From positions 81,440-142,909 of the forward strand of contig NZ_JACHCQ010000012.1 in assembly GCF_014205835.1 (NCBI RefSeq): a stretch of 61,470 nucleotides of DNA, written 5' to 3'. This document shows positions 29,151 through 37,483 of the stretch, piece after piece. Every line of letters starts with the position of its first letter. Position 1 is the first letter of the stretch. The translations under genes were made by a program, and so were the position numbers. A model generated the notes under the pieces. It searched no databases. It was not told the DNA's origin and worked only from the letters and a program-made list of their open reading frames with translations. The DNA is from Pedobacter sp. AK013 (GTDB lineage Bacteria > Bacteroidota > Bacteroidia > Sphingobacteriales > Sphingobacteriaceae).

Positions 29151-29480
29151 TTAAAGACAACCGTGGCTGTCCATATGAGAGCTTACGTAAGCAGCACCTA
29201 ATTGTGTCATCTGATAATTTGAATAACCATCAGGGGCAGTAACGGTAATCCACCATCCCTGGCCGCAATTGTCAACATAAAAATCAGTACGTACCCTACG
29301 GAAACGGCTCGCTTTTTCGGTTTTATTTCCTTTAATTTTTAATGTTATTTTATGTTCTTTTACAATTGTTTTTACTTCTATGTTCTTTGTAATAAAAGGA
29401 GTGTTTTTTGGAGTTAGGCCATTGGCAACAGCACTAAACCCAATAACTGAGCATATTAATGCGAAAAATAAATGTTTCAT
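29151..29480 (-). CDS. Small secreted protein of unknown function
   Basis: This 109-residue protein has a clear signal peptide (MKHLFFALICSVIGFSAVAN) and a short mature domain with two cysteines, one in VDNCGQGWW and one at the penultimate residue (SHGCL), which could form a disulfide. A basic patch, KASRFRRVRTD, precedes the first. I recognise no family. It is the first gene of the minus-strand unit leading to the GLPGLI and receptor genes (58 bp gap), so it may belong to the same surface system. A dyad at 29575 lies upstream. Confidence 0.75.
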   Translation of the reverse strand: MKHLFFALICSVIGFSAVANGLTPKNTPFITKNIEVKTIVKEHKITLKIKGNKTEKASRFRRVRTDFYVDNCGQGWWITVTAPDGYSNYQMTQLGAAYVSSHMDSHGCL

Positions 29481-29844
29481 AATTTTTTTCTTTAGTGATA
29501 AATGTTTAATAATAAATTGGCGCAGAGGATGGTTTTGGTTATCTTGTTTATGGAATAAAGTTTAGGATAAATACAAACTCTCACAAGTGTGAGTTTATAT
29601 CTGTAACTTGTTAGCCATCATTTGTAGTATTTGAGTTAATATCCGTAATCACTCCTATAGAAAAGATTTAACACATTAACCGAAACAAGAGATAATGCCT
29701 GGTAAAACTGCTCACCGTGGTATAAAAGGAATCATCATATCAGTAAGCCTTGAAGATGAAGCGCTATATTTTAGACAAAAAATCTACCCTACAGCATTTA
29801 TCAGAAGTGCTGGGTGAAAATCCATTTATTGCTGGTTTTTTTTA
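29481..29844. other. Intergenic stretch upstream of the small-secreted/GLPGLI/receptor unit
   Basis: No gene is visible. The stretch holds the promoter region of the minus-strand unit that starts at 29480, including a dyad at 29575-29596, and the 3' flank of the AraC gene. I see no hairpin with a T run. Confidence 0.5.
29575..29596. promoter_or_regulatory. Operator-like dyad upstream of the small secreted protein
   Basis: The 22-bp near-palindrome AAACTCTCACAAGTGTGAGTTT (one mismatched pair) lies about 95-116 bp upstream of the start at 29480. It has the size of a regulator half-site pair. No particular regulator can be named. Confidence 0.35.
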
Positions 29845-30858
29845 CTACAGGTGATGCATTTTTTTTTGAAAATCAGTGGGCGCCGTTCCTGTCCATCGCT
29901 TAAAAGCACGTATAAATGCGCTTACTTCATTGTAACCAAGCATGGTAGATATTTCTTTTATCTGAAGAGAATCATCTTTCAAATACATTAAAGCAAGGTT
30001 TTTACGGGCTTCATCAGCTAGCTGCTGAAAATTGATCGCTTCATTTTTTAATTTACGCTGGAGTGTGCGTGGACTGAGATTAAAGTTACCTGCAATATCT
30101 TCGAGGGTAACCATTTTTAGATAGGAATTAGACCGTATGTAATTGTAGATGCGCCTTTTTAAGGCCCGGTCAGATACATGCTTATTTTGCCAGAGGCCTT
30201 CTTCCAAAAGCAAAACCTGTTGATGTTCATGTTTTGATCTTATAATTCTTTCGTCCCAATAAGCAATATCAAATGAAATTTGAGTGGTTTTTGCATTTGC
30301 CTCTGGCCTGCAGCGCAGAACGCGCTCATATTCCTCAGGCTTATCCAGCGATCTGGCAAAGCTGACCGAACTTGGGGAGAGTTTCTTAAACAATAATCCA
30401 TCAAGTTCGTGTATTACCAGAACCATTAAAAGATCAACGGCCTGTATTTCTGCTGTATGTTGGGCCCAATCCCGGCTGGCGGGTACAAATGTTACCGAAA
30501 AATGATGGTCATCCCTAAAAATTCTAAGTGCTATCGATGCCGAGATGATGTGGGCCAAGGGGGCAGCATTAGTTACCGCTTCGCCCACTGTTCTGCTTGT
30601 TTTTATTATTTCTCCAACAATTCCCAATGCCTGTATCTGTAAAGATTCACCTAAATGAAGACCAAACAAGTTATCTCTGCTTATAGCTACAGCATTAAAC
30701 CAAACATCATCGATCTGTTTAGCCGTAAGCGGATTTTTTGATACTGTGAGTTCATCTAAGGTGATGTTTGATACGCGGAGAAGTTTTTCTGCCGGTATGT
30801 CTCTTTGAACTGCATAACCAATCAGTCTTAAAATGAAATTTTTAACCTGGTCTTCCAT
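29845..30858 (-). CDS. AraC-family regulator with arabinose-binding-like N-terminal domain
   Basis: This 337-residue regulator has an N-terminal domain at about residues 15-200 of the type found in OruR/ArgR-like AraC proteins (LGLLG-like stretch LQIQALGIVGEIIKTSRTVG) and a C-terminal AraC double helix-turn-helix at about 235-335 (LEDIAGNFNLSPRTLQRKLK; ISTMLGYNEVSAFIRAFKRW). It is divergent from the NTF2-like gene at 31002 with 143 bp between the start codons, which makes that gene the most likely target. The inducing molecule is not evident. Confidence 0.92.
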   Translation of the reverse strand: MEDQVKNFILRLIGYAVQRDIPAEKLLRVSNITLDELTVSKNPLTAKQIDDVWFNAVAISRDNLFGLHLGESLQIQALGIVGEIIKTSRTVGEAVTNAAPLAHIISASIALRIFRDDHHFSVTFVPASRDWAQHTAEIQAVDLLMVLVIHELDGLLFKKLSPSSVSFARSLDKPEEYERVLRCRPEANAKTTQISFDIAYWDERIIRSKHEHQQVLLLEEGLWQNKHVSDRALKRRIYNYIRSNSYLKMVTLEDIAGNFNLSPRTLQRKLKNEAINFQQLADEARKNLALMYLKDDSLQIKEISTMLGYNEVSAFIRAFKRWTGTAPTDFQKKMHHL

Positions 30859-31001
30859 AATAGGTAAATACTTAAAGCTAAAATATCAATATCGTAGAGA
30901 ATAAAAGTAATTTGACGGAAAAAGATAACTCAATGTCGTTTAATGGTAACCTTAACTTCAGTTTAACCTGCGAACTTTGGTTCAGAAACTAATAAAAAAA
31001 T

Positions 31002-31403
31002 ATGATGGAAAATCAGTCAAAACAAACAGTGATAGAATTTTTGACCTCGGTCAAAACAATCGATCTAGAAAAAATTGGCCAGTTGCTGTCGCCCGGGGTA
31101 AACTGGTTGCAGCCGGGCAACAACGAGATTTCGGGCCTAAAGCGTTCACAGCAGGAGGTATTCGGAATGGTAGGTAAAATGTTCGAGCTTTCAGGCAACA
31201 CCTTACAGTTAAATGCTTATCATTCTATTAGCTTAAATGGTAACCGGGTTGCATGCCTTTTGCACTGGATTGCAGAGAAACCCACTGGAGAAAAGCTCGA
31301 CGTTTATAATATAGATGTTTACACAGTGGAGCATGGTAAAATCTGTAATGTAGAGATTTTTTCTGCTGACCTGATGCAGGAGGATGGTTTCTGGAGAAAC
31401 TAA
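31002..31403 (+). CDS. SnoaL/NTF2-like small protein
   Basis: This cytoplasmic 133-residue protein has an NTF2-like (SnoaL) cone fold: an N-terminal helix (TVIEFLTSVKTIDLEKIGQL), then strands with HSISLNGNRVACLLHWI and the common ending VYTVEHGKICNVEIFSAD. Members range from isomerases and hydrolases to binding proteins, so no reaction can be given. There is no signal peptide. The divergent AraC regulator probably controls it. The frame also allows a start one codon later (MM). A hairpin at 31415 closes the gene. Confidence 0.8.
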   Translation: MMENQSKQTVIEFLTSVKTIDLEKIGQLLSPGVNWLQPGNNEISGLKRSQQEVFGMVGKMFELSGNTLQLNAYHSISLNGNRVACLLHWIAEKPTGEKLDVYNIDVYTVEHGKICNVEIFSADLMQEDGFWRN

Positions 31404-31414
31404 ATAACTTAAAT

Positions 31415-31443
31415 GCCGGACAGCCTATTTCGTACTGTCCGGC
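31415..31443 (+). terminator. Hairpin after the NTF2-like gene
   Basis: GCCGGACAG (31415-31423) and CTGTCCGGC (31435-31443) form a perfect 9-bp stem 11 bp after the stop codon. The T run is lacking on the + strand, so it may terminate weakly or protect the 3' end. Confidence 0.55.
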
Positions 31444-31632
31444 CTGTGATATTGTAATACTAAAATACATGAAATAGACTGAATATTACCATGCCTTTGA
31501 TGTAGTTTTGAGCTATTATTCTGCATTGGGTAAACGTAACATCGAAAAGAATGCCGTGCCTGTTTCTTTAAACAGAAAATTAAGCAAGGGATTTTGAACC
31601 CCGCAGAAACCTCCTGGTGGGGATAAATATGA

Positions 31633-33921
31633 TCACTTTACCTTATAATTTACTTTTTTAAAACCATAGTCAATTATTGCTGATCGGCCCATCATCAGCT
31701 CATTGCCGATTTGCACATTTCGACTGGAAAAATTTACGGTAACCTTTATCTGGTTGCCGAATACGGTTTGTTGTACCTTACGGTCACCAGAAAGAATATT
31801 GAAGGCGGTTATTGGCAAAACTACCGCTTTTTCATGCAATGGGCTCCATACTTTTATATGGCTTATAATCTGTGCTTTGTTGCGCTTCCATTCCGCCTGA
31901 TCAATATGGTATAAAGGTGGTGTATTATACAAAAGTTCCGATAGCATCCGTGTGCCTACTTCATCCCTTAATTTCAGAGAACCATTTTCCCAATGTGCCG
32001 TAGTTATTACCGCATTATTGTAAACAAGACGGAATAATGGAAGTGAATAGGTGGGGTCAACATATATTTTTTCATAGATTTCTTTTATCGGGATAACCTT
32101 AGTATATATAGAAGGAATAGTGCCAGATTGGCCCCAGTAGCTCCCAACATAGTACGGGCTATTTTTATTTTGCCTTAAATCGGGGTCGCCCCAATATAAA
32201 ACAGGCATTTCCAGTCCCTGTGCAAAGGCCAGCGATTTAGCTGTAAAATCATTTCCGCCTTCAGAACCTACTACCATTCCAACTTCATTACCGATATATT
32301 CCATCCGATGAAGACGGGCTTTAAAATCTTCTTCTTTTGTAGTGATATGATCAGGCGAATAATCATCAAATACCTCACCAGTGGCATCGCAATCTACAAA
32401 CCACGTATTATATAGAATGCCACCGCTTAGAATAGCCGCTACCCGTTGCTTTACAAAAGGGAATGCAAGCGTAGGATTCAATTTTCGCCCAACCCCTATA
32501 AAACCAGCTATTTTTTTCCCGGAGGCATCGGTTACAGAAGCATTAGTGTATAAAGAGGAATCGGGAAACCAACATGTACGCCATTCTTTGTCTTCTTTTG
32601 GATGGATGGAATGATAGCTATCGTACGGACCAATGAGATAGCCTAATTTATTGGCATCTTCAACCAGGAGCGGGTTCTTTAACCCATCAGCCCAATCGGC
32701 AAAACCCACCCATGCCTTTTTTATTCCCGATCGGTACATATCATTTAGTAGGTTAATACTCTCTTTTCCCCATTCATCCGGATTGTCAATAATTTCCCCG
32801 AATTCTTTTTTTAATAATTGTTTATTTCGGGCATACAATTGTTGTTCGTTCAGTGGCTTGGTAGGTGCATTATCGGGGAGGCTTCCAATTACATCACGAT
32901 TATATAACTCATTTGATCTGAAAGCCTTATTTAGTGCATCGAGAATGATTTTTTTCTGATCGCTATTAATTGGGCTTTGTTTTTTGCATGCTGCCCACGC
33001 TTGGTTAAGTGCATTTGCGGCATCGTGCGCTTCATTATCTTTTAACAATTGTATCAGCCACGAAAAAAACTTCTCTTTCTTAGGCCAGGAAGCCTGAAGT
33101 TGTTTCCAATGGATATTTTTTTCTGAAATGAGCCCGTGTGGCCAAAAATAGATATGTGGTGCGCCATATAATTTCCTGATATTAGGGTTGCCGGCCGCTT
33201 TTTCTTCGAGTGTTTTAAATGTGCCTTTTTCCCGAATGTAATTTTTATATACCGTGCTTACTGCTAAAGGATCGGTTGCGGTAACATAAATTCTGAAGCC
33301 ATACGTTTTGTCTTTATTAATGGAAAGAAACTCATGAGCGAATGAAAAACTGATATCGGGCTTTGTATCGAAATGTAAGTCGCTATTGAAGATATTTTTG
33401 AGTACATAAACAATAGAATAGTTCGCTTTGTTTAAAGCAAAAAATCCCATTGAAAAACTTCCGGGAAAGTCTAGTGTTTGATCTTTTAAAAACGACTTCC
33501 AATAATTATCCTTTGCCGGAATATACTTCCCTTCCCATAAAGGCAGCATATAACTTTCTGCATCTACATGCGGCCATACAAAGTTACTCGCACCTTCCGA
33601 TCGGATACTGATATCCAAATAATTCTCTTTTTTTGCAATGCTTACCGAAACAAGAAGATCAGGGTATTGCCATGATACCAAATTAGTCTCTTTTTTTAAA
33701 TTCGCTATCCGCATTTGCGGCAGAGGGTTGCCCGCCTGCTCTTTTATTCCCTTGTGGTAAATATTCAACTCAAAAGTCTCGGGCACTACATCGAATGTAA
33801 AATCTGCAGGTATTATTTGATTAACAGATAACGGTGCAACCTGTTGAAATGACGTTGGTTGTCCGTATGTAAAGGTGCAGGCTATAAGGCTGGCACTAAT
33901 TAAGATCCATTTCTTTAACAT
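31633..33921 (-). CDS. Large secreted candidate glycoside hydrolase (GH129/GH101-like)
   Basis: This 762-residue exported protein has a signal peptide ending FTYGQ. The N-terminal half (about residues 30-260) is a beta-sandwich and the central part reads as a TIM barrel (GIKKAWVGFADWADG; YNTWFVDCDATGEVFDDYSP). Asp510 in VDCDATGE and Glu554 in VGSEGGNDF are about 44 residues apart, which resembles the nucleophile/acid-base spacing of GH129 alpha-N-acetylgalactosaminidases as I remember it; GH101 and related families also remain possible. An alpha-GalNAc-acting enzyme would fit the O-glycan theme set by the M60 peptidase. It is a single-gene unit on the minus strand. Confidence 0.6.
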   Translation of the reverse strand: MLKKWILISASLIACTFTYGQPTSFQQVAPLSVNQIIPADFTFDVVPETFELNIYHKGIKEQAGNPLPQMRIANLKKETNLVSWQYPDLLVSVSIAKKENYLDISIRSEGASNFVWPHVDAESYMLPLWEGKYIPAKDNYWKSFLKDQTLDFPGSFSMGFFALNKANYSIVYVLKNIFNSDLHFDTKPDISFSFAHEFLSINKDKTYGFRIYVTATDPLAVSTVYKNYIREKGTFKTLEEKAAGNPNIRKLYGAPHIYFWPHGLISEKNIHWKQLQASWPKKEKFFSWLIQLLKDNEAHDAANALNQAWAACKKQSPINSDQKKIILDALNKAFRSNELYNRDVIGSLPDNAPTKPLNEQQLYARNKQLLKKEFGEIIDNPDEWGKESINLLNDMYRSGIKKAWVGFADWADGLKNPLLVEDANKLGYLIGPYDSYHSIHPKEDKEWRTCWFPDSSLYTNASVTDASGKKIAGFIGVGRKLNPTLAFPFVKQRVAAILSGGILYNTWFVDCDATGEVFDDYSPDHITTKEEDFKARLHRMEYIGNEVGMVVGSEGGNDFTAKSLAFAQGLEMPVLYWGDPDLRQNKNSPYYVGSYWGQSGTIPSIYTKVIPIKEIYEKIYVDPTYSLPLFRLVYNNAVITTAHWENGSLKLRDEVGTRMLSELLYNTPPLYHIDQAEWKRNKAQIISHIKVWSPLHEKAVVLPITAFNILSGDRKVQQTVFGNQIKVTVNFSSRNVQIGNELMMGRSAIIDYGFKKVNYKVK

Positions 33922-34067
33922 TTATATTTTTTTTTGATCGAATTTGCCCGCCATATGTACTTTTAAAGGTATAGAAAAGCCGTTAAAATCATTTGGGTAT
34001 TCGGTAATAATAGTTCTTCAATATTTTTGGTGGCCGAGACCAGCCTGAAGGGAATTGAGGTTACAAA

Positions 34068-34280
34068 ATGTTCCTTTTAACCAAGCCTTCATACATACTT
34101 GGGCACCGGCATCAACTGGCTTCTCACGTAGTTCTGATGAAATATATCTGGAAAACAATGGCCTGGGTTTATGGCCGCCAAAATATTTACGGCAATTTTC
34201 ATACTTTCGGTAATCCTTTTACGCTTTCCGATAATAAGCTATTTAATCCTTATCGTTTAACCACTTTCTTTTTTTTATAA
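34068..34280 (+). pseudogene. Possible relic of a polymorphic-toxin C-terminus (tail LFNPYRLTTFFF)
   Basis: A 70-codon frame ends FTLSDNKLFNPYRLTTFFFL and stops 4 bp before the small lipoprotein gene. The last 12 codons are repeated, in frame and just before the paralogous lipoprotein gene, at 57409-57448. The NPY(R/T) ending is reminiscent of Rhs toxin tails (the complete Rhs protein here ends NPYTLW). I read it as the 3' end of a toxin gene whose remainder has been lost. The upstream residues (MFLLTKPSYIL...) have no clear features. The rest of 33922-34067 shows nothing else. Confidence 0.45.
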
Positions 34281-34581
34281 GTTTATGAAATTTATTAAAA
34301 TATTGATCATCAATGTAATTCTTTTTCAAGGTTGTGCCCTGAATAAGAAAAAAATTGAAAACTGTAATAAAGATCAGGCAAAGATATTGGCTGATAAACG
34401 GATGAAAAGAAGAGGATTTAACCTTAAATATTATAAGGTAATGGTAGCCAATGAATCCGATTGCTACAGGTTTGAATATCGTCTTAAAACGGTAAGCTTA
34501 GGCGGTGGTGGTACAATAAAAATTGCTAAAGGCGACTGTAGGATATTGAGTGAACTTTTCTATCAATAAAGCCAGGTAAAG
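34239..34581 (+). repeat. Duplicated cassette, copy A (toxin tail plus NTF2-like lipoprotein gene)
   Basis: This segment is nearly identical to 57409-57752. Identity begins at GCTATTTAATCCTTATCG, runs through the T-rich stretch and the whole 94-codon gene, and ends 12 bp after the stop codon. Flanking DNA is unrelated, so the boundaries are sharp. Confidence 0.9.
34285..34569 (+). CDS. NTF2-fold immunity-like small lipoprotein (copy A)
   Basis: This 94-residue lipoprotein (lipobox LFQGC) has CNKDQAKILADKRMKRRGF near the N terminus and a GGGGTIKIAKGDCRIL turn-strand at the C terminus. The pattern of an N-terminal helix, three strands and a GGG-I-I-K-G-C ending resembles NTF2-fold immunity proteins of polymorphic toxin systems; this is my inference, not a search result. 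It differs from copy B (57456) at about 14 positions. The neighbouring toxin fragment and the absence of a complete toxin make it an orphan immunity gene candidate. Confidence 0.65.
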   Translation: MKFIKILIINVILFQGCALNKKKIENCNKDQAKILADKRMKRRGFNLKYYKVMVANESDCYRFEYRLKTVSLGGGGTIKIAKGDCRILSELFYQ

Positions 34582-34678
34582 CGCTTAGGTAATATAAATT
34601 ATTATAAATAATATGGTACAATCCCGTTACCTTTACAAAATGGGTAGAATAAACTTATGGGGGTAGATTATAAGTCAA

Positions 34679-35485
34679 ATGCAGTTCGAACCGGGTAAAA
34701 AGTTAATGCCATTTATCAGGCATTATTTATTATTAGATGCCCATGAGGCGGTCGGGATCACCTATCGTTTGTTTTCTGATGGGCAACCAGGCATAGTGGT
34801 TCCACTAACCAAAAATATGCAGATCAGCACCAGTAATTATCCATTTGGGCAACAATTGCCATCAATGTTTATCTATGGCCAAATGTCTGTTTATAGAGAT
34901 CTTAAAATTCAGGGTCAAATGGCTTTGTTGGTTGTGGTATTACGTCCATTTGCACTCCATTTGCTATTTGGGATACCTGCTGATGCGCTAAATGATGGGA
35001 TATTTCTTCCCACTGATCTCTTCGGGGCCGATGTAATTCCGTTTGAACGAAAGATGGCTAAAAGCAAAAGCCTTCAAGAAGTAATAAACACCATCGAAAG
35101 CTTTCTCTTTGAACGTTTCCAAAAGAGCAGCGGTTTAAATCATGATCTACTTCTGAGCCTCGAACTCATCAACAGGCACCAGGGGCTTATCAGTATGGAA
35201 AACTTGTTGAAAGAAGTGCACGTGAGTGAACGGCAACTGGAAAGGCACTATCGTAGGCAGATTGGTGTTTCACCAAAAAAGTTCATGAATGTAATCCGGT
35301 TCCAGCACTTTTTAAAAATCTTTAGGGATCTTTCTCCAGCGCACAAACTCACTGCTGCGGTTTATCAGGCCGGTTATTATGACCAAGCTCACCTTCAAAA
35401 TTATTTCAAGGCAATAACTGGTATTACACCTATGGATTACCAATTAAAAGTAAATAAACTGGCCATTAATTTTATGCAGTTTTAA
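34679..35485 (+). CDS. AraC-family regulator (DUF6597-type N-terminus)
   Basis: This 268-residue transcription factor has an N-terminal sensor of the kind seen in many Bacteroidota AraC proteins (MPFIRHYLLLDAH; FSDGQPGIVVPLT; LVVVLRPFALHLLFGIPAD) and a C-terminal AraC helix-turn-helix at about residues 160-260 (SMENLLKEVHVSERQLERHY; AVYQAGYYDQAHLQNYFKAI). It lies 100 bp before the nitrilase-family gene in the same direction and could regulate it. No effector can be named. Confidence 0.9.
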   Translation: MQFEPGKKLMPFIRHYLLLDAHEAVGITYRLFSDGQPGIVVPLTKNMQISTSNYPFGQQLPSMFIYGQMSVYRDLKIQGQMALLVVVLRPFALHLLFGIPADALNDGIFLPTDLFGADVIPFERKMAKSKSLQEVINTIESFLFERFQKSSGLNHDLLLSLELINRHQGLISMENLLKEVHVSERQLERHYRRQIGVSPKKFMNVIRFQHFLKIFRDLSPAHKLTAAVYQAGYYDQAHLQNYFKAITGITPMDYQLKVNKLAINFMQF

Positions 35486-35585
35486 GAACGAATGTTCATT
35501 TCCAATTTTATCGCTTTTTAGTCATATGTACGCGGTTGTCGGAATTTTCCAATCCTGGTTAATGGCCAGGGCATAATTTTGTGCG

Positions 35586-36530
35586 ATGAGAAAAATAAAA
35601 ATAGCTACCGCACAGTTTGAAAACAGAAGCGGCAACAAGGAATATAACCTTAAAATAATCGATCAGCTTTCCGGGCAGGCTGCAAAGGCCGGTGCCGATG
35701 TAATCAGTTTCCATGAATGTTCCATTACAGGATATACCTTTGCAAGGCACCTTAACTACGAGCAGCTGTTAGCGCTTAGCGAGCGCATACCCAACGGGCC
35801 AAGCGTAGCTGCGCTAATCGGGTTTGCAAAGAAACATAGAATTGTTATTCTTGCCGGTTTGTTTGAGAAGGATGAAAATGACGAAATTTATAAGGCATAC
35901 GTATGTGTAGATGGGAATGGCTTAATCTCCAGTCACCGTAAGTTACACCCCTTTATTAACCCCTATATTAAACCAGGGGCTGCCTATACCGTATTCGAAT
36001 TGCTAGGCTGGAAATGTGGGATTTTAATTTGCTACGATAACAATATTATCGAGAATGTAAGAGCAACAAGACTTTTAGGCGCACAGGTAATTTTTATGCC
36101 ACACGTAACCATGTGTACACCATCGAGCAGGCCCGGGGCAGGCTTTGTTGATGCGCGCCTGTGGAAAGATAAAAATGCGAACGCCCAATTGTTGAGGGCA
36201 GAATTTAATGGCGATAAAGGCAGGAAATGGTTAATGAAGTGGTTGCCCGCAAGAGCATACGATAATGCTATTTACGCCGTTTTTTCAAACCCTATCGGCA
36301 TGGATGACGATCAGTTGAAAAATGGTTGCTCCATGATTTTAGATCCCTTTGGCGAGGTGATAGCAGAATGCACCTCTTTAGATAATGAAACGGCAATTGC
36401 AGAACTAGATCCTCAAAAACTTAGCAATGCGGGCGGCTCAAGATACATCATGGCCAGAAAACCAGCCTTATATGCAGCTATTATAGGTAAAAACCATAAA
36501 AGTGAGCATAAAGTTTCATGGCTAAAATAA
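35586..36530 (+). CDS. Carbon-nitrogen hydrolase (nitrilase superfamily)
   Basis: This cytoplasmic 314-residue amidase/nitrilase-fold enzyme has the complete catalytic triad: Glu44 (FHECSITGYT), Lys119 (HRKLHPF) and Cys149 (GILICYDN). Such enzymes hydrolyse amides, carbamoyl groups or nitriles through a thioester on the cysteine. The substrate is not evident; the MPHVTMCTPSSRPGAGFVDA segment after the Cys is long and may shape the pocket. The gene is probably driven from the 100 bp gap after the AraC gene and is followed by a strong terminator at 36620. Confidence 0.9.
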   Translation: MRKIKIATAQFENRSGNKEYNLKIIDQLSGQAAKAGADVISFHECSITGYTFARHLNYEQLLALSERIPNGPSVAALIGFAKKHRIVILAGLFEKDENDEIYKAYVCVDGNGLISSHRKLHPFINPYIKPGAAYTVFELLGWKCGILICYDNNIIENVRATRLLGAQVIFMPHVTMCTPSSRPGAGFVDARLWKDKNANAQLLRAEFNGDKGRKWLMKWLPARAYDNAIYAVFSNPIGMDDDQLKNGCSMILDPFGEVIAECTSLDNETAIAELDPQKLSNAGGSRYIMARKPALYAAIIGKNHKSEHKVSWLK

Positions 36531-36619
36531 ATCATATTTCAGGTAAATATGATTAGTTAATTTGGTTAAAGAGGCAATGTTATAGGTCGAGAGTTGCCCC
36601 GTTAGGAATCAATGAATTT

Positions 36620-36653
36620 AAAGCAGCGCTTAAAAGAGCTGCTTTTTTGTTTT
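36620..36653 (+). terminator. Rho-independent terminator after the carbon-nitrogen hydrolase gene
   Basis: AAAGCAGC (36620-36627) pairs with GCTGCTTT (36638-36645) and is followed by TTTGTTTTT. The structure lies 90 bp after the stop codon. Confidence 0.85.
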
Positions 36654-37035
36654 TACGCTGTTTTCAAACCCTTCAAGCCCAGTTAAATACGGTTCGTTAA
36701 GTTTTTGAACCAAAGTCGAACATTATCTATTGATATTGTAAAGATGCATGCTTCAGAATTTTATTGGCAAAAAAATGGAAACACTAACGATATGCAATTG
36801 CGCAATCAATACCCATTAATGGGCACTTTTAGTCAGTAGGAGTAAGAATAAATAGTCGTTTTAATGGTTTCGTGGGATTTTCAGGTAATAGCTAAAAGGG
36901 CAACCGGTTAGAAATTGATCTCTTAATTTTCATGCAGAGCGCCCAGCTCTTACATTTTCTCATTTCTCATTTTTTGCTGAAAAATATGGTTGGCTGTGTT
37001 TTTTGATGTTTTATTTAATATTGTCATGTAATTAC
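36654..37035. other. Intergenic stretch without a gene
   Basis: I see no coding frame with plausible composition. Small palindromes occur (CCCATTAATGGG at 36812-36823 and ATTGCGCAAT nearby), along with a repeated TTTCTCA near 36960. The stretch ends at a promoter at 37036. Confidence 0.5.
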
Positions 37036-37066
37036 TTGACGTTTAGCTTTTTTTTATTTACATTTA
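37036..37066 (+). promoter_or_regulatory. Bacteroidota-type promoter for the structured RNA
   Basis: TTGA (37036-37039), 19 bp, then TACATTTA (37059-37066) matches the TTTG-N19-TAnnTTTG pattern at 7 of 8 bases of the -7 box. Transcription would start near 37072, about 28 nt before the first stem of the RNA. Confidence 0.55.
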
Positions 37067-37098
37067 CATAATAAAAAAACCAGTAAAGGTAAAATTAA

Positions 37099-37294
37099 GA
37101 GTCTTGCAACCTCAAATCTCACGCCGTTGGAGCAGGACAGCAGGTTTTATCCCATTTCTTATAGCGGAATGGCTATTTTTAGCTTTCCAAAATAAGAGTG
37201 GGCTTCTGCTGTAATTCCATTTCAACGTAAGGCGTGAGAAACATTATGAGGTTATGGTTTGGGAAGCCCACTTTTTCTCTCTCCATCAAGACTC
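37099..37294 (+). ncRNA. Structured RNA of unassigned family (rod-shaped; 6S-like or leader switch)
   Basis: The segment folds into a rod of successive stems: GAGTCTTG/CAAGACTC (37099-37106 with 37287-37294), AACCTCA/TGAGGTT (37108 with 37247), TCTCACGCC/GGCGTGAGA (37117 with 37231), GTTGGAG/TTTCAAC (37126 with 37220), ACAGCAG/CTGCTGT (37137 with 37206), CCCA and CTTAT with ATAAG and TGGG (37151 with 37192), and an apical GGAA-T-GGCT/AGCTTTCC. About 55 pairs stack on one axis. A competing 10-bp pairing, AGTGGGCTTC (37197-37206) with GAAGCCCACT (37263-37272), leads into TTTTT and crosses the other stems, so it is exclusive or a pseudoknot. A promoter precedes it. I assign no Rfam family. Confidence 0.65.
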
Positions 37295-37307
37295 ATAACA
37301 TACGATT

Positions 37308-37475
37308 ATGAGCAAACAAAAAATAAATTCGATTAACTGGTTGATGTTGCCCGAGGCGGCTATGTTCCAGTATTTTGTTTTAATGGTTTGCCATTTTCAA
37401 GCATTTCGGTATCAGTATTTATTAACTTGTTCATTTGATCGGCTTTATGCCCTGAAACCGAGGAATCCTGAGTGA
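37308..37475 (+). CDS. Short ORF downstream of the structured RNA (55 codons, uncertain)
   Basis: ATG 37308 opens a 55-residue frame (MSKQKINSINWLMLPEAAMF...) with a hydrophobic, Phe/Tyr/Cys-containing middle (FQYFVLMVCHF). It starts 13 bp after the last stem of the RNA and stops 8 bp before a terminator, so the promoter, RNA, ORF and terminator form one tidy unit. I recognise no family, and an ORF of this length can arise by chance. If it is real, the RNA would be its leader. Confidence 0.25.
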   Translation: MSKQKINSINWLMLPEAAMFQYFVLMVCHFQAFRYQYLLTCSFDRLYALKPRNPE

Positions 37476-37483
37476 TTTTTGAG

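Noticed and set aside
37099..37294. Reading the inverted repeats as a MITE or insertion element
   Set aside because: There is no target-site duplication, and the pairs are distributed along a rod with internal loops rather than forming terminal repeats. A structured RNA fits better, though only comparative data can decide.
37308..37475. Retron or TnpB-type guide RNA explanation for the structured RNA
   Set aside because: No reverse transcriptase or TnpB/IS200-like gene lies within the window near it.
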